Shown here piece by piece: positions 34,082-41,088 of a DNA stretch of 41,088 bases. Source of the stretch: Xaviernesmea oryzae (GTDB lineage Bacteria > Pseudomonadota > Alphaproteobacteria > Rhizobiales > Rhizobiaceae); contig NZ_FOAM01000028.1 of assembly GCF_900109605.1 (NCBI RefSeq), positions 1 to 41,088 on the forward strand, written 5' to 3'. Under the pieces are notes generated by a model that made no database searches, had not been told where the DNA came from, and saw only the letters and a program-made list of their open reading frames with translations. A program made the translations under genes and the position numbers. Numbering within the stretch: the stretch's first letter is position 1; each line of letters opens with the position of its first letter.

Positions 34082-34800
34082 CACACCTCCATACCCAGGT
34101 AGATTTCGCGGACCACGCTGGAGGCCATGATCGTTTCGGGATCGCCGATGCCGATCACACGGCCGAAATTCAGCACGAGGATGCGCTCGACGACTGCAGT
34201 CAGGGCGTGCAGCACGTGCTCGATCCAGATGACAGCGACGCCGCGTTGATGCACCCGCTTGATGGTCGCGACCAGCTGGCGGCACTCGCCCTCGGTCAAA
34301 CCGCCCGCGATCTCGTCCAGCAGCAGCAGTTTCGGCTGTGTGGCGAGCGCACGGGCAAGCTCCATCCGCTTGCGCTCCAAAAGGGTGAGCGCGCTGGCTG
34401 GCCTGTTGGCCTTGGCGATGAGACCGGTTTCCACCAGGATATCGGCGCACAGGTCGGTGACCTGGCTTTCCTTTTCCTGCGCTCCAAAGGCGGCGGCGAC
34501 GAGGAGATTTTCGAACACCGTAAGCCGCTCAAAGGGTTGCGGGATCTGGAAGGTACGACCCATGCCGGACAGACAGCGCTGCATCGGCGGCTGATGCGTC
34601 ACGTCGCGGCCATCGAAACAAATGGTGCCGCTTGCCACGGGGTAATTGCCATTGATCAGGTTGAACAGGGTCGACTTGCCTGCGCCATTGGGACCAATGA
34701 TCCCGAGTGCCTCACCCGGCTCGACCGAAAAGCCGATGTCTTCGGCCACGACCAGCGCGCCGAAGGATTTCGAGACTGCAGTGAGTTCCAGTATCGGCAT
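34081..34800 (-). CDS. Liv-type ABC transporter ATPase (LivG family)
   Basis: A 239-residue ATPase of the LivG type, slightly shorter than the 255 residues usual for E. coli LivG. Walker A GPNGAGKST at 36-44, GMGRTFQIPQPFERLTVFEN in the Q-loop region, and Walker B KLLLLDEIAGGL. The signature motif is LTLLERKRMELARAL instead of LSGGQ-like, a variant known in LivG relatives. The start at 34800 (MPILELTAVSKSFG) is set by the domain boundary; the frame continues to 35100, but that part is Arg- and Ser-rich and crosses the hairpin at 34870. It lies 253 bases after the binding-protein gene, the widest gap in the operon. Confidence 0.92.
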   Translation of the reverse strand: MPILELTAVSKSFGALVVAEDIGFSVEPGEALGIIGPNGAGKSTLFNLINGNYPVASGTICFDGRDVTHQPPMQRCLSGMGRTFQIPQPFERLTVFENLLVAAAFGAQEKESQVTDLCADILVETGLIAKANRPASALTLLERKRMELARALATQPKLLLLDEIAGGLTEGECRQLVATIKRVHQRGVAVIWIEHVLHALTAVVERILVLNFGRVIGIGDPETIMASSVVREIYLGMEV

Positions 34801-34869
34801 GGTGTTCCGTTTCCGCTCGGCGATATTGGGTCGTTTGGCACGACATCGCCTGCTGGGTGCGTCGCAGAC

Positions 34870-34891
34870 ATCTCCCCCCGACAGGGGAGAT
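34870..34891. repeat. Palindromic hairpin in the gap between binding protein and LivG genes
   Basis: ATCTCCCC-ccgaca-GGGGAGAT: a perfect 8-base stem with a 6-base loop. A run of six T follows at 34894-34899 on the + strand, so on that strand it resembles an intrinsic terminator, but no plus-strand gene ends here. In the minus-strand operon mRNA the same hairpin forms without a U-run after it. Similar ATCTCCCC palindromes are dispersed in rhizobial intergenic regions, so it is probably a member of such a family. It may stabilise the upstream binding-protein message or damp downstream expression. Confidence 0.6.
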
Positions 34892-35053
34892 CGTTTTTTC
34901 CCTCGGCTGCTCACAAGATCTGGAACCGGAGACTTGGCCTCATGCGATCGTGCCTTGAGCACGATGCGCGAAAGCACAAGCAGTGCATCCGAAAGTGGTT
35001 GTGGCTCTCTCATTCGGCTTTTCGGCGGTCGTCGCCGCGCCACGGAAAAAAGA

Positions 35054-36346
35054 CTAAGCCAAAGCCTCCAGCTTTCCGCCCAGCGGCACATTCGGCGCAA
35101 GACCGTTTTCGACGATCACGAGATCATAACCGCCGCCCTGCTTAAGCCGCCATTGGCCGCCCACGAGCGGGGTCTTGGCGACATTCTTCTGCGCAAACGG
35201 CGGCAGCTTGTCGCTGCCCCACGCGACGGGCCCGACCAGCGTATCGAGCTTGGTCTCGCCGATGGCTTTGGCGACAGCATCGCCATCGGCGACATCCTCG
35301 GCGCGCTTCATCACATCGACGGCAAGTTCGAACAGCGCATGGGAAAAGCCGATCGGCTGCGTCCAAGGACGCCCCACCGATTTGGTGAAGGCCTCTGCCA
35401 CCATTGCTGCCGTCTCGCCCGTCAGCGACGACTTGAACGGATGGCTTGGTGTCCACCAGACTTCGGTCGAGAGATTATGTCCGGCCTCACCAAGCGCATC
35501 CACTGTTTGCGGGAAGAGAAGCGCCTTGCCGATCGACGCAATCTTGGGCTTCAGGCCCTGTTGTTTGGCTTGGTTCCAGAACGTGGTGAGATCCGGTGGG
35601 ATCATCACGCCGGTCAGAATGTCTGTTTTACTCTGCTTGAAAGCGTTGATCTGGGCGGAGAAGTCATCCGTCAGGTTCTGATAACGCCCTGTGTCGGTCA
35701 GGCCATAGCCAAGCTTCTCGAGCACAGGCGGGAAGCCGACCACCTTGTCGCCCCAGGCATTGCCATCGCCATCATTCGGGAAGAGCCCGCCCACCTTCTT
35801 GTTGGTCTCGATCTGACCCCACATGCCCGTGTAGACGGCGATGATATCCTCAAGCCCCCAGAAGAAGTGGTAGGCATAGTTGAACGGCTTCCAGGATCCC
35901 GGATCGCCAGGATTGCCCTGCTGACCGATGAACCATGGCTGCCAGGGCGCAACGGTGGAGATGCAGGGCATTTCCTCGGCTTCACACGTGGTAGAGACCG
36001 GATTTGTCGTTTCCGGTGTCGAGGAGACGAGCATCAGGTTGATCTCGTCATCGACGATCAGTTCCTTCGCCACCTCGGCCGCACGGTTGGGGTTGGACTG
36101 ACTGTCTTTTACCACGACTTCGTAGTTGAGACCCTTGCTCTTGGTCGTCGCCAGAAAAGCGTCGATGACGAACTTGTCGGCCTCGCCGAAGGCAGCGAGC
36201 GGACCCGTCTGCGGGCTGACATAACCAAGCTTGATCGCCACGTCCTGGGCAATCGCCGGTGCGGCAAGACCGGACGTGGCGAGAACGGCACCGCCGGCCG
36301 CCGTGGTCTTCAGAAAGTCGCGTCTGGTAAACATGTTTCCTCCCAT
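35054..36346 (-). CDS. Liv-type substrate-binding protein with Tat signal
   Basis: A 430-residue periplasmic protein of the type 1 periplasmic-binding fold 6 group (Liv-like). The N-terminus carries a twin-arginine signal (TRRDFLKTTAAGGAVLATSG, cleavage after AIAQ). The mature part begins VAIKLGYVSPQTGPLAAFGE, typical of aromatic or amide-type Liv binders. It captures the aromatic substrate for the LivGFHM-type importer. Starts at 36346 (MGGNMFTRRDF, AGGAG 8 bases upstream) and 36334 (MFTRRDF, GGAGG 4 bases upstream) are both credible; I prefer 36346 for spacing. The Tat signal implies the protein is folded before export, possibly with a bound ligand. Confidence 0.9.
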   Translation of the reverse strand: MGGNMFTRRDFLKTTAAGGAVLATSGLAAPAIAQDVAIKLGYVSPQTGPLAAFGEADKFVIDAFLATTKSKGLNYEVVVKDSQSNPNRAAEVAKELIVDDEINLMLVSSTPETTNPVSTTCEAEEMPCISTVAPWQPWFIGQQGNPGDPGSWKPFNYAYHFFWGLEDIIAVYTGMWGQIETNKKVGGLFPNDGDGNAWGDKVVGFPPVLEKLGYGLTDTGRYQNLTDDFSAQINAFKQSKTDILTGVMIPPDLTTFWNQAKQQGLKPKIASIGKALLFPQTVDALGEAGHNLSTEVWWTPSHPFKSSLTGETAAMVAEAFTKSVGRPWTQPIGFSHALFELAVDVMKRAEDVADGDAVAKAIGETKLDTLVGPVAWGSDKLPPFAQKNVAKTPLVGGQWRLKQGGGYDLVIVENGLAPNVPLGGKLEALA

Positions 36347-36391
36347 TGTCGTCTCTCCTCCCAAAGAGCGCGCCCCATAGCGTACGAACGA

Positions 36392-37453
36392 TCAGTCCTG
36401 CGGCCTCCGGCCCTCAAAAGCGTCCTGAAGAAGCGCGCGGATCGAAGACCGATCGACCGGACGCGGATTCCAGTAGGAATTTTCGACCGCAATCGACGCG
36501 GCACGATCAAGATCCGCTTCGCTCAGCCCAAGTTCCTTGAGGGACAGCGGCGCACCGATGGCTGTTGCGAAATCCCAAAGCCCGCTGCCAATGGATCCGC
36601 CGAAAATCTCGGCCGCTGCGGCAAGCTCCGGCGCGGCGGCAGCGGCGTTGAAAGCGGCCGTGTGCGGCAGCATGATCGCGTGGGTTTCCGCATGGGGCGT
36701 ATCGAACGAGCCACCGAGCGTGTGGCAGAGCTTGTGGTGCAGCGCCATGCCAACCGTGCCAAGCACCGTGCCGCAGAGCCAAGCGCCATAAAGCGCATCG
36801 CCACGTGCCTCGGCATCTTGGGGCGATGCAACGATTTTCCGCAGGCTGCGAGAGAAGGCGCGCAGGCCCTCCAACGCCATCAGTGTCGAGATCGGGTTGC
36901 GATCCTTGGCATAGAGCCCTTCCACGGCGTGAGCCATTGCGTTGAGGCCGCTGGTGACGCTCATGGCAACCGGCAGGCCCAGCGTCAGCGCCGGATCGTA
37001 GATGACCACCTCCGGCAAGATCTTCGCATCGCGCACCGTCGTCTTGCTCCCTGCCTCCGTCTGGCCAAGGATCGGTGTCACTTCCGAGCCGGCATAGGTG
37101 GTCGGCATGACGATCTGCGGCAAATCCGTCCGATAGGCAATCGCTTTGCCGAGCCCGGTAGTCGAGCCCCCGCCGAACGACACGACACAATCGGCTTCGG
37201 CCTCGGCCACGAGCTTCATCGCAGCCTCCGTCACATCAACCGGCGTGTGCATGGTCGCGCCTGAAAACACACCTGCGGCAAGATCGCCGATGTCCTGCGC
37301 CAAAGCCTCTGCATCCGCCTTTTGCTGCGGCGTCGAGAGCACCAGCGCCCGACTGCATCCGACTTTGCGGACCCAATCCGCCAATTGGCTTCGGGCGCCG
37401 TCGCCAAAGACGATCTGGGCTGAGCTGCCAGCATATGAGAAGGACTGGGTCAT
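36392..37453 (-). CDS. Maleylacetate reductase
   Basis: A 353-residue enzyme of the iron-containing alcohol dehydrogenase family with the shorter length and motifs of maleylacetate reductases. FGGGSTTGLGKAIAYRTDLP is the dinucleotide-binding segment; MPTTYAGSEVTPILG and VTSGLNAMAHAVEGLYA are family landmarks; HHKLCHTLGG and PHAETHAIMLPH hold the His residues near the active site. It reduces maleylacetate, the product of hydroxyquinol cleavage, to 3-oxoadipate with NAD(P)H. It is coupled to the dioxygenase upstream by a 4-base ATGA overlap, which strongly supports hydroxyquinol rather than catechol as the ring-cleavage substrate. Confidence 0.92.
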   Translation of the reverse strand: MTQSFSYAGSSAQIVFGDGARSQLADWVRKVGCSRALVLSTPQQKADAEALAQDIGDLAAGVFSGATMHTPVDVTEAAMKLVAEAEADCVVSFGGGSTTGLGKAIAYRTDLPQIVMPTTYAGSEVTPILGQTEAGSKTTVRDAKILPEVVIYDPALTLGLPVAMSVTSGLNAMAHAVEGLYAKDRNPISTLMALEGLRAFSRSLRKIVASPQDAEARGDALYGAWLCGTVLGTVGMALHHKLCHTLGGSFDTPHAETHAIMLPHTAAFNAAAAAPELAAAAEIFGGSIGSGLWDFATAIGAPLSLKELGLSEADLDRAASIAVENSYWNPRPVDRSSIRALLQDAFEGRRPQD

Positions 37454-38325
37454 GCAGCCCTCGCCGGCTTGGCGCGCATCATGACGAAGGTGAGGTCGAT
37501 GGCCCGGCCCCGCCTGCCTCCGATGTCGGTGGGTTTGAAGCAGGTGATGAGTTCCGGCCGCACGCCGAACAGGGCATCCTCGGCAAGATGCGGATCGCTC
37601 GCATCATAGATATGGGTGGTGATCGTTTCAAAGCCCTTCGCGCGGATGACGAAATGCAGATGCGCCGGACGCCGCAGCGGATAGCCGGCATCGGCCAATA
37701 ACCGCCCGACCGGGCCATCATTGGGCACGCCATAGCCGGCGGGCATGACGGAGTGGTAATCGAAGCGTCCTTTGGCATCCGTGTGGAAGAGACCGCGCAA
37801 ATTGTGCTCCGGCTGAAGGTCCGGCTGCTGGTTTTCGTAAAAACCCTCGGCATTTGCCTGCCAAGTCACGACCTCGGCCCCTGCGATCGGCAACCCATCG
37901 AGATCTTGCACCCGCACCGAGACGGCAAGCGGCTCGCCAATGCCGTCGAGAGAAATAGAGGCGCCGGATGCGCGCACTGGCGCATCGCTGCGAAAGAACG
38001 GGCCGCGGATGGTGTTGGGCGTTGCGCTTGTCGGGCGGCGCGTATTGATGTCCTCGACCAGCGCAGAAGCGCCGATAAGGTCGGACAGCAACACCCATTC
38101 CTGCCGTCGCTCATCCGAGGCATGGCCGACTTCCGTCAGAAAGTCGATGACCTTGCGCCACTCGTCCTGCGATGGGCGAAACCGCTTGATGAGATTGTGA
38201 ACCTCGGTCACCGCGGCGGTGAGCAGCTGCGCGACCTTGCTCTCCGCAGACAGAGCAAAACGCTCGGCGAAGGCCTGCGACGATGTCGCCTCGCTGAATA
38301 TGAGCGCTTTGGCACCCAACGACAT
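37450..38325 (-). CDS. Intradiol ring-cleavage dioxygenase (hydroxyquinol 1,2-dioxygenase type), copy 2
   Basis: A 291-residue Fe(III) intradiol dioxygenase. N-terminal helices (EWRKVIDFLTEVGHASDERR) precede the catalytic sandwich. Likely iron ligands are Tyr in AEGFYENQQ, Tyr in PAGYGVPNDGP and both His of RPAHLHF. NTIRGPFFRSDAP and THIYDASDPHL match the hydroxyquinol group. The start at 38325 (MSLGAKALIFSE) has GGGAGGGAAAGC upstream; an earlier in-frame start is weaker. It is the first gene of the operon, divergent from the LysR gene, and directly coupled to maleylacetate reductase, so it is the better candidate for the main hydroxyquinol dioxygenase. Confidence 0.9.
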   Translation of the reverse strand: MSLGAKALIFSEATSSQAFAERFALSAESKVAQLLTAAVTEVHNLIKRFRPSQDEWRKVIDFLTEVGHASDERRQEWVLLSDLIGASALVEDINTRRPTSATPNTIRGPFFRSDAPVRASGASISLDGIGEPLAVSVRVQDLDGLPIAGAEVVTWQANAEGFYENQQPDLQPEHNLRGLFHTDAKGRFDYHSVMPAGYGVPNDGPVGRLLADAGYPLRRPAHLHFVIRAKGFETITTHIYDASDPHLAEDALFGVRPELITCFKPTDIGGRRGRAIDLTFVMMRAKPARAA

Positions 38326-38394
38326 GCTTTCCCTCCCAGATCCGCCGTCTTGAGAAGGCGACACTAGCAGGCGAAGGGAAGCGGATTGATGATT

Positions 38395-38424
38395 TTATTC
38401 GCAATCGATATAACGGATCGTTAT
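38395..38424. promoter_or_regulatory. LysR-type operator between regulator and aromatic operon
   Basis: TTAT-N11-ATAA (38395-38413) is a textbook LysR recognition site (T-N11-A within a dyad). It overlaps a second perfect inverted repeat, ATAACG-gat-CGTTAT (38410-38424), which runs into the regulator's own ATG at 38423. The 97-base interval therefore holds tandem sites suited to activation of the minus-strand aromatic operon and to autorepression of the regulator. Confidence 0.75.
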
Positions 38425-39373
38425 GAAGATCGACGAACGCCATTTGATCCAACTTGCTGCCGTCGTCAAAACCGGTGGCGTCACGGAAGGCGCCGCGCTT
38501 GTTGGAATGGCGCAGCCCGCTGTCTCGCGCACGCTCTCCATGTTGGAAAAGCGGGTTGGCGAACCATTGTTCATCAAGGGCCGACGCCCGCTACAGCCAA
38601 CCCCGCTCGGCCTTGCGCTGGCCGAGCATGGCCTCGTCATGCTGGTAGCATCTCGAAAGGCCTCCGATCTGTTGGAGAGCTTTCGTGTCGGCAAGAGCGG
38701 CGTCGTGCGTGTGGGGGGCACACCCTTCTTCATGGACGCGCTGATCTCCGAGCTGTGCGCCGAGTTTCAAGCAAGCCATCCAGATGTTCGCATCGACCAG
38801 AGCTACGGGTACTTTCCCGATCTGCGGGCAGCGCTCAAAGCCGACCAGATCGACCTGGCCATCTGCCCAATCGATATCCTGGACGAAGGCTCAGGCCTGG
38901 AATTTCAACAGATCCTCCCGGGCCGAAACGTCATCGCCTGCCGCGTTACGCATCCACTTCTGCTCAAGCGCCGGCCGCAGCCGAGCCACCTGCTCGAATA
39001 CCCCTGGGTCGCCCCTCCGCCCGGAAGCCCGCTCATGACAGATTTGAGAGCGCTGCTGCTGTCCTTTGGCGCGACCGAGATTAAAATCCGCTATTCTGGC
39101 GGCTCGCTGATGGGGGTCATCAATTATCTGAAATCGGCGGATGCGCTGACGGTGATGCCGCATAGCGTCGTCTTCGCCCAGCGCAAGGAAAAAACGATCA
39201 CCGCCCTGCCGGTCAACATTCCACATCCGGAACGCGCGCTGGCAATCCTGAAACGCACCGATGCGCCCCGCACACCTGCAGCGGAGCAATTCGCCGAGTT
39301 TACGCGCGCGGGCTTCCAAGATCTGCGCCATTTGATCAAGCGTCACGAGGAATCGGTGATCTGGGGGCTTTAG
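38423..39373 (+). CDS. LysR family regulator of the aromatic operon
   Basis: A 316-residue LysR-type regulator. The winged helix is at residues about 6-65 (HLIQLAAVVKTGGVTEGAAL; AQPAVSRTLSMLEKRVGEPL), followed by a two-lobed effector domain (VVRVGGTPFFMDALISELCA; IDLAICPIDILDEG; IKIRYSGGSLMGVINYLKSA). It is divergent from the dioxygenase-led operon and probably activates it in response to the aromatic substrate or an intermediate. The ATG has no recognisable ribosome site; instead, the bases before it form the inverted repeat ATAACG-gat-CGTTAT, so binding of the protein would block its own gene. Confidence 0.92.
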   Translation: MKIDERHLIQLAAVVKTGGVTEGAALVGMAQPAVSRTLSMLEKRVGEPLFIKGRRPLQPTPLGLALAEHGLVMLVASRKASDLLESFRVGKSGVVRVGGTPFFMDALISELCAEFQASHPDVRIDQSYGYFPDLRAALKADQIDLAICPIDILDEGSGLEFQQILPGRNVIACRVTHPLLLKRRPQPSHLLEYPWVAPPPGSPLMTDLRALLLSFGATEIKIRYSGGSLMGVINYLKSADALTVMPHSVVFAQRKEKTITALPVNIPHPERALAILKRTDAPRTPAAEQFAEFTRAGFQDLRHLIKRHEESVIWGL

Positions 39374-39519
39374 GCGCGGCGAAGCATCGGATAGCGGAGC
39401 GGTGGCAATGCAAACACGATCAAGCGTCCGGCACTTACACGCTCGCCTCGGCATTAAGAAACAATCGTTCCGGCAAGAAAAAATCGACGTACCAGCGGAG
39501 ACGGCGCCGGCGACCGTCT

Positions 39520-39742
39520 CGTGTCGACCAGTCATCCCGTCCCCGCCTATCGACCCTAACAGCACATCCATCAGCGTGCGCGCCGCGCTTTCGGGATTGT
39601 CGAGCTTTAAACGTCCTCGCTTGATCTAACCTTCGAGCCATGCAGCCAGATCACGCCTCGAGGGGTCGGCGTCTTCCTTTCGGCTGAACTCCGCCAATTC
39701 CGAAATGTCCCTTGCCTCCTCGAAGGCAAAGGCGAGGAAGCT
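39520..39742 (-). pseudogene. TetR family regulator, C-terminal remnant with amber codon
   Basis: One minus-strand frame reads FLAFAFEEARDISELAEFSR, then RRDLAAWLEG, a TAG at 39626-39628, and in the same frame IKRGRLKLDNPESAARTLMD followed by VLLGSI. The pattern of LxxWL, a basic GRL segment and a DNPExAAR motif is that of the C-terminal half of TetR regulators of the AefR-like group. A single CAG-to-TAG change would restore the frame across that point, but an upstream TAA at 39749-39751 also closes it and no HTH is present. I judge it a decayed gene. The similarity is by eye only. Confidence 0.5.
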
Positions 39743-39924
39743 GTTTCTTTATCCCGCTGCTCAATGTCACTTAACGCCGGATCTTCAAGTCGAGGCCAGT
39801 CGAGGCCGCGATGACCAACGCCGTTGCGGAGACATGCGCCCCGGAAGATCCGGACCGCAGACCATAATATTCAAGCAAAGTTGACGCCTAAATTTACTCA
39901 GCGGCTACTGCCTTTTGAGTACTT

Positions 39925-41086
39925 ATACCAACGCTCAATGATTAGAACTCATGCGCCCATTTTCGGTAACCGATAGACCTGATGCGCCATGGCTGGTTTT
40001 TGAGCTTTCGCCAAGCATCGTAGCAATGGCCGACGATGTCGTCGTAGGATTTGAAGACGCGATTTGATAGCCAGTTCTCACGCATGAACTGCCAGAGGTT
40101 TTCGACCGGGTTCAGTTCGGGCGATTTCGGTGGCAGCGGCACAATGGTGATGTTGCCAGGGACGACGAGCGTATTGGACATGTGCCAGCCTGCCTGGTCC
40201 GTGATGAGGATGGCGTGCGCGTCATCGGCAACGTGACGCGCGATCTCAATCAGATGCTGGTTCATCGCATGGGTATCACTACCCAAGGCATCACAAGTGC
40301 CGCTGCTTTGCCGCGCTTGGGGCAGATCGCACCGAAGATGTAGGCGGATGGTGTTCTGTGGTCGTGCGGCGCAGAAGGTCGCGTGCCCCGCTTGGCCCAG
40401 CGGCGCGTGATTTTATTCTTTTGGCCTATGCGAGCCTCCTCTTGGAACCAGATTTCTTTCCGCCTTCCTCGTGCTGCCCCGGCGGCGATCTCTGCCACTG
40501 CGGCGGGGAAGTTTTTTTAAAATCCTCCATGGCTTGAGGGTCTTGCGCGTGGTGTTTGGGGCGGGCGGTGAGTTTGTGATAGCCCATTGCATTCAGTTCG
40601 CGCCCAAGCGTCTGGCGGCTCACTGAGATACGATGCTCCTGCCAGAGCCAATGCACCAGATCGACGAGCCTCCACCGGACCACGCCGTCGAGATAGGGAA
40701 CGGGACCTTTCTCCACCGCAGCGACAAGCGCCTTGCGCTGCTCGTCGTTTAGCCGCCGCGCGCGGCCCTTGGCCTTTCCGGTCCGCAGACCGTCCGGGCC
40801 GTTTCTGTTGAAGCGCTCGACCCAGTCCCGAACGATCTGCAAACCAACCCCGCCCATCGAAGCTGCCTGGCTGCGCGAACCACCATCGTAAATGACCGAC
40901 AAGGCAAGCAACCGGCGCGACAAAGCCGCATCGCGGCTCTTTCTGGCAAGCTGACGCAGATCATCAGCCGTGAAGTCCTGACGGATCGTGAGCGCTCTTC
41001 CCATGACAAAATCTCCTTCCGTCATGGTGAATCATGATTTGCGCGAAAACCTAATCCCATGAGTCAATTTCATCGGGCTTCGGTAT
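39925..41086 (-). mobile_element. IS630-type insertion sequence with visible terminal inverted repeats
   Basis: Left end ATACCAACGCTCAATGA (39925-39941) and right end TCATCGGGCTTCGGTAT (41070-41086) are inverted repeats matching at 13 of 17 positions. They bracket the broken transposase, about 1.16 kb in all, a normal size for this family. The bases outside (TT on the left, TA on the right) do not give a clean TA duplication, which fits an old insertion or a slightly misplaced end. Its sequence differs from the IS630-type element at the left edge of the window. Confidence 0.75.
39942..41004 (-). pseudogene. IS630-type transposase, broken by two frameshifts
   Basis: Three consecutive minus-strand frames together give a whole IS630 transposase of about 350 residues. 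Frame 1 starts at 41004 (MGRALTIRQDFTADDLRQLA, AAGGAG upstream) and carries the HTH and the winged region (RQTLGRELNAMGYHKLTARP). It shifts at the A7 run near 40515 into a frame with WFQEEARIGQKNKITRRWAK and SAYIFGAICP. That shifts near 40275 into THAMNQHLIEIARHVADDAH, then ILITDQAGWH and PPKSPELNPVENLWQFMREN. The DDE residues are recognisable as E in FQEE (usually D), D in TDQAGWH and E in ELNPVE. The two shifts probably inactivate it; the A7 run could allow slippage, but the second site could not. Confidence 0.82.
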
Positions 41087-41088
41087 TA

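Noticed and set aside
34870-34899. Intrinsic terminator on the plus strand
   Set aside because: The hairpin plus T6 looks like one, but no plus-strand gene ends nearby. It was reported as a palindromic repeat instead.
34646-37264. Very long plus-strand open frame (872 codons) opposite the Liv-type genes and maleylacetate reductase
   Set aside because: It is antisense to well-recognised genes with full motif sets; its composition is Arg/His/Gly rich and it matches no family. It is a by-product of high G+C codon usage.
40505-40525. Programmed ribosomal frameshift making an active IS transposase
   Set aside because: The A7 run is not aligned as a standard slippery heptamer with frame 1, and a second, non-slippery frame change near 40275 would still break the protein.

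Overview
The window looks like accessory DNA of an alphaproteobacterium of the Rhizobiaceae (Rhizobium/Agrobacterium type). Grounds are the high G+C, the many CUT2 and Liv-type importers, a protein with the Atu4866 domain, a DUF4112 protein and IS630-type insertion sequences at both ends. It reads like a catabolic island on a megaplasmid or chromid: three substrate-specific uptake-plus-degradation operons, each next to its own regulator, separated by small ordinary genes and flanked by IS relics. No rRNA, tRNA, CRISPR array or replication gene was seen.

Region 1 (1-3144). An IS630-type element, cut off by the window edge, has removed most of a short-chain dehydrogenase gene that was divergent from an AraC-type regulator. 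An aldo/keto reductase follows after a gene-poor stretch.

Region 2 (3408-12542). A tightly overlapping minus-strand operon encodes a CUT2-type importer (binding protein, two-domain ATPase, two different permeases). It continues into an amidohydrolase of the lactonase group, a PLP enzyme of the D-serine dehydratase/D-threonine aldolase fold, and an M14-type deacylase. A divergent LacI-type regulator faces it across two identical 16-bp operators. My inference is that the three enzymes are lactone opening, N-deacylation and deamination of an N-acyl amino-sugar acid or a similar D-configured hydroxy amino acid.

Region 3 (12689-22741). A second CUT2 system comprises a glycoside-hydrolase-like TIM-barrel protein, binding protein, ATPase, two permeases, a phosphotriesterase-like hydrolase, a creatininase-like hydrolase and a GntR/UTRA regulator on the minus strand. 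An FGGY sugar kinase lies on the plus strand. Three copies of one operator-like sequence precede the kinase, the binding-protein gene and the TIM-barrel gene, and tie them into one probable GntR regulon. Substrate unknown; a cyclitol- or lactone-derived sugar is suggested.

Region 4 (22742-28624). A mostly housekeeping-like interval: an AI-2E family membrane protein with a long C-terminal extension, a DUF4112 protein, and a short operon (dehydrogenase, 47-residue ORF, Atu4866-domain protein) divergent from a LysR regulator.

Region 5 (28751-39373). A nine-gene aromatic operon: intradiol dioxygenase, maleylacetate reductase, Tat-exported binding protein, LivG/F/H/M-type importer, FAD phenol hydroxylase and a second intradiol dioxygenase, with a divergent LysR regulator at a classic T-N11-A site. 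The likely route is import of a resorcinol-type compound, hydroxylation to hydroxyquinol, ring cleavage to maleylacetate and reduction to 3-oxoadipate.

Region 6 (39374-41088). A decayed TetR-type gene with an in-frame amber codon, then a second, different IS630-type element whose transposase is broken in two places and whose terminal inverted repeats are both visible.
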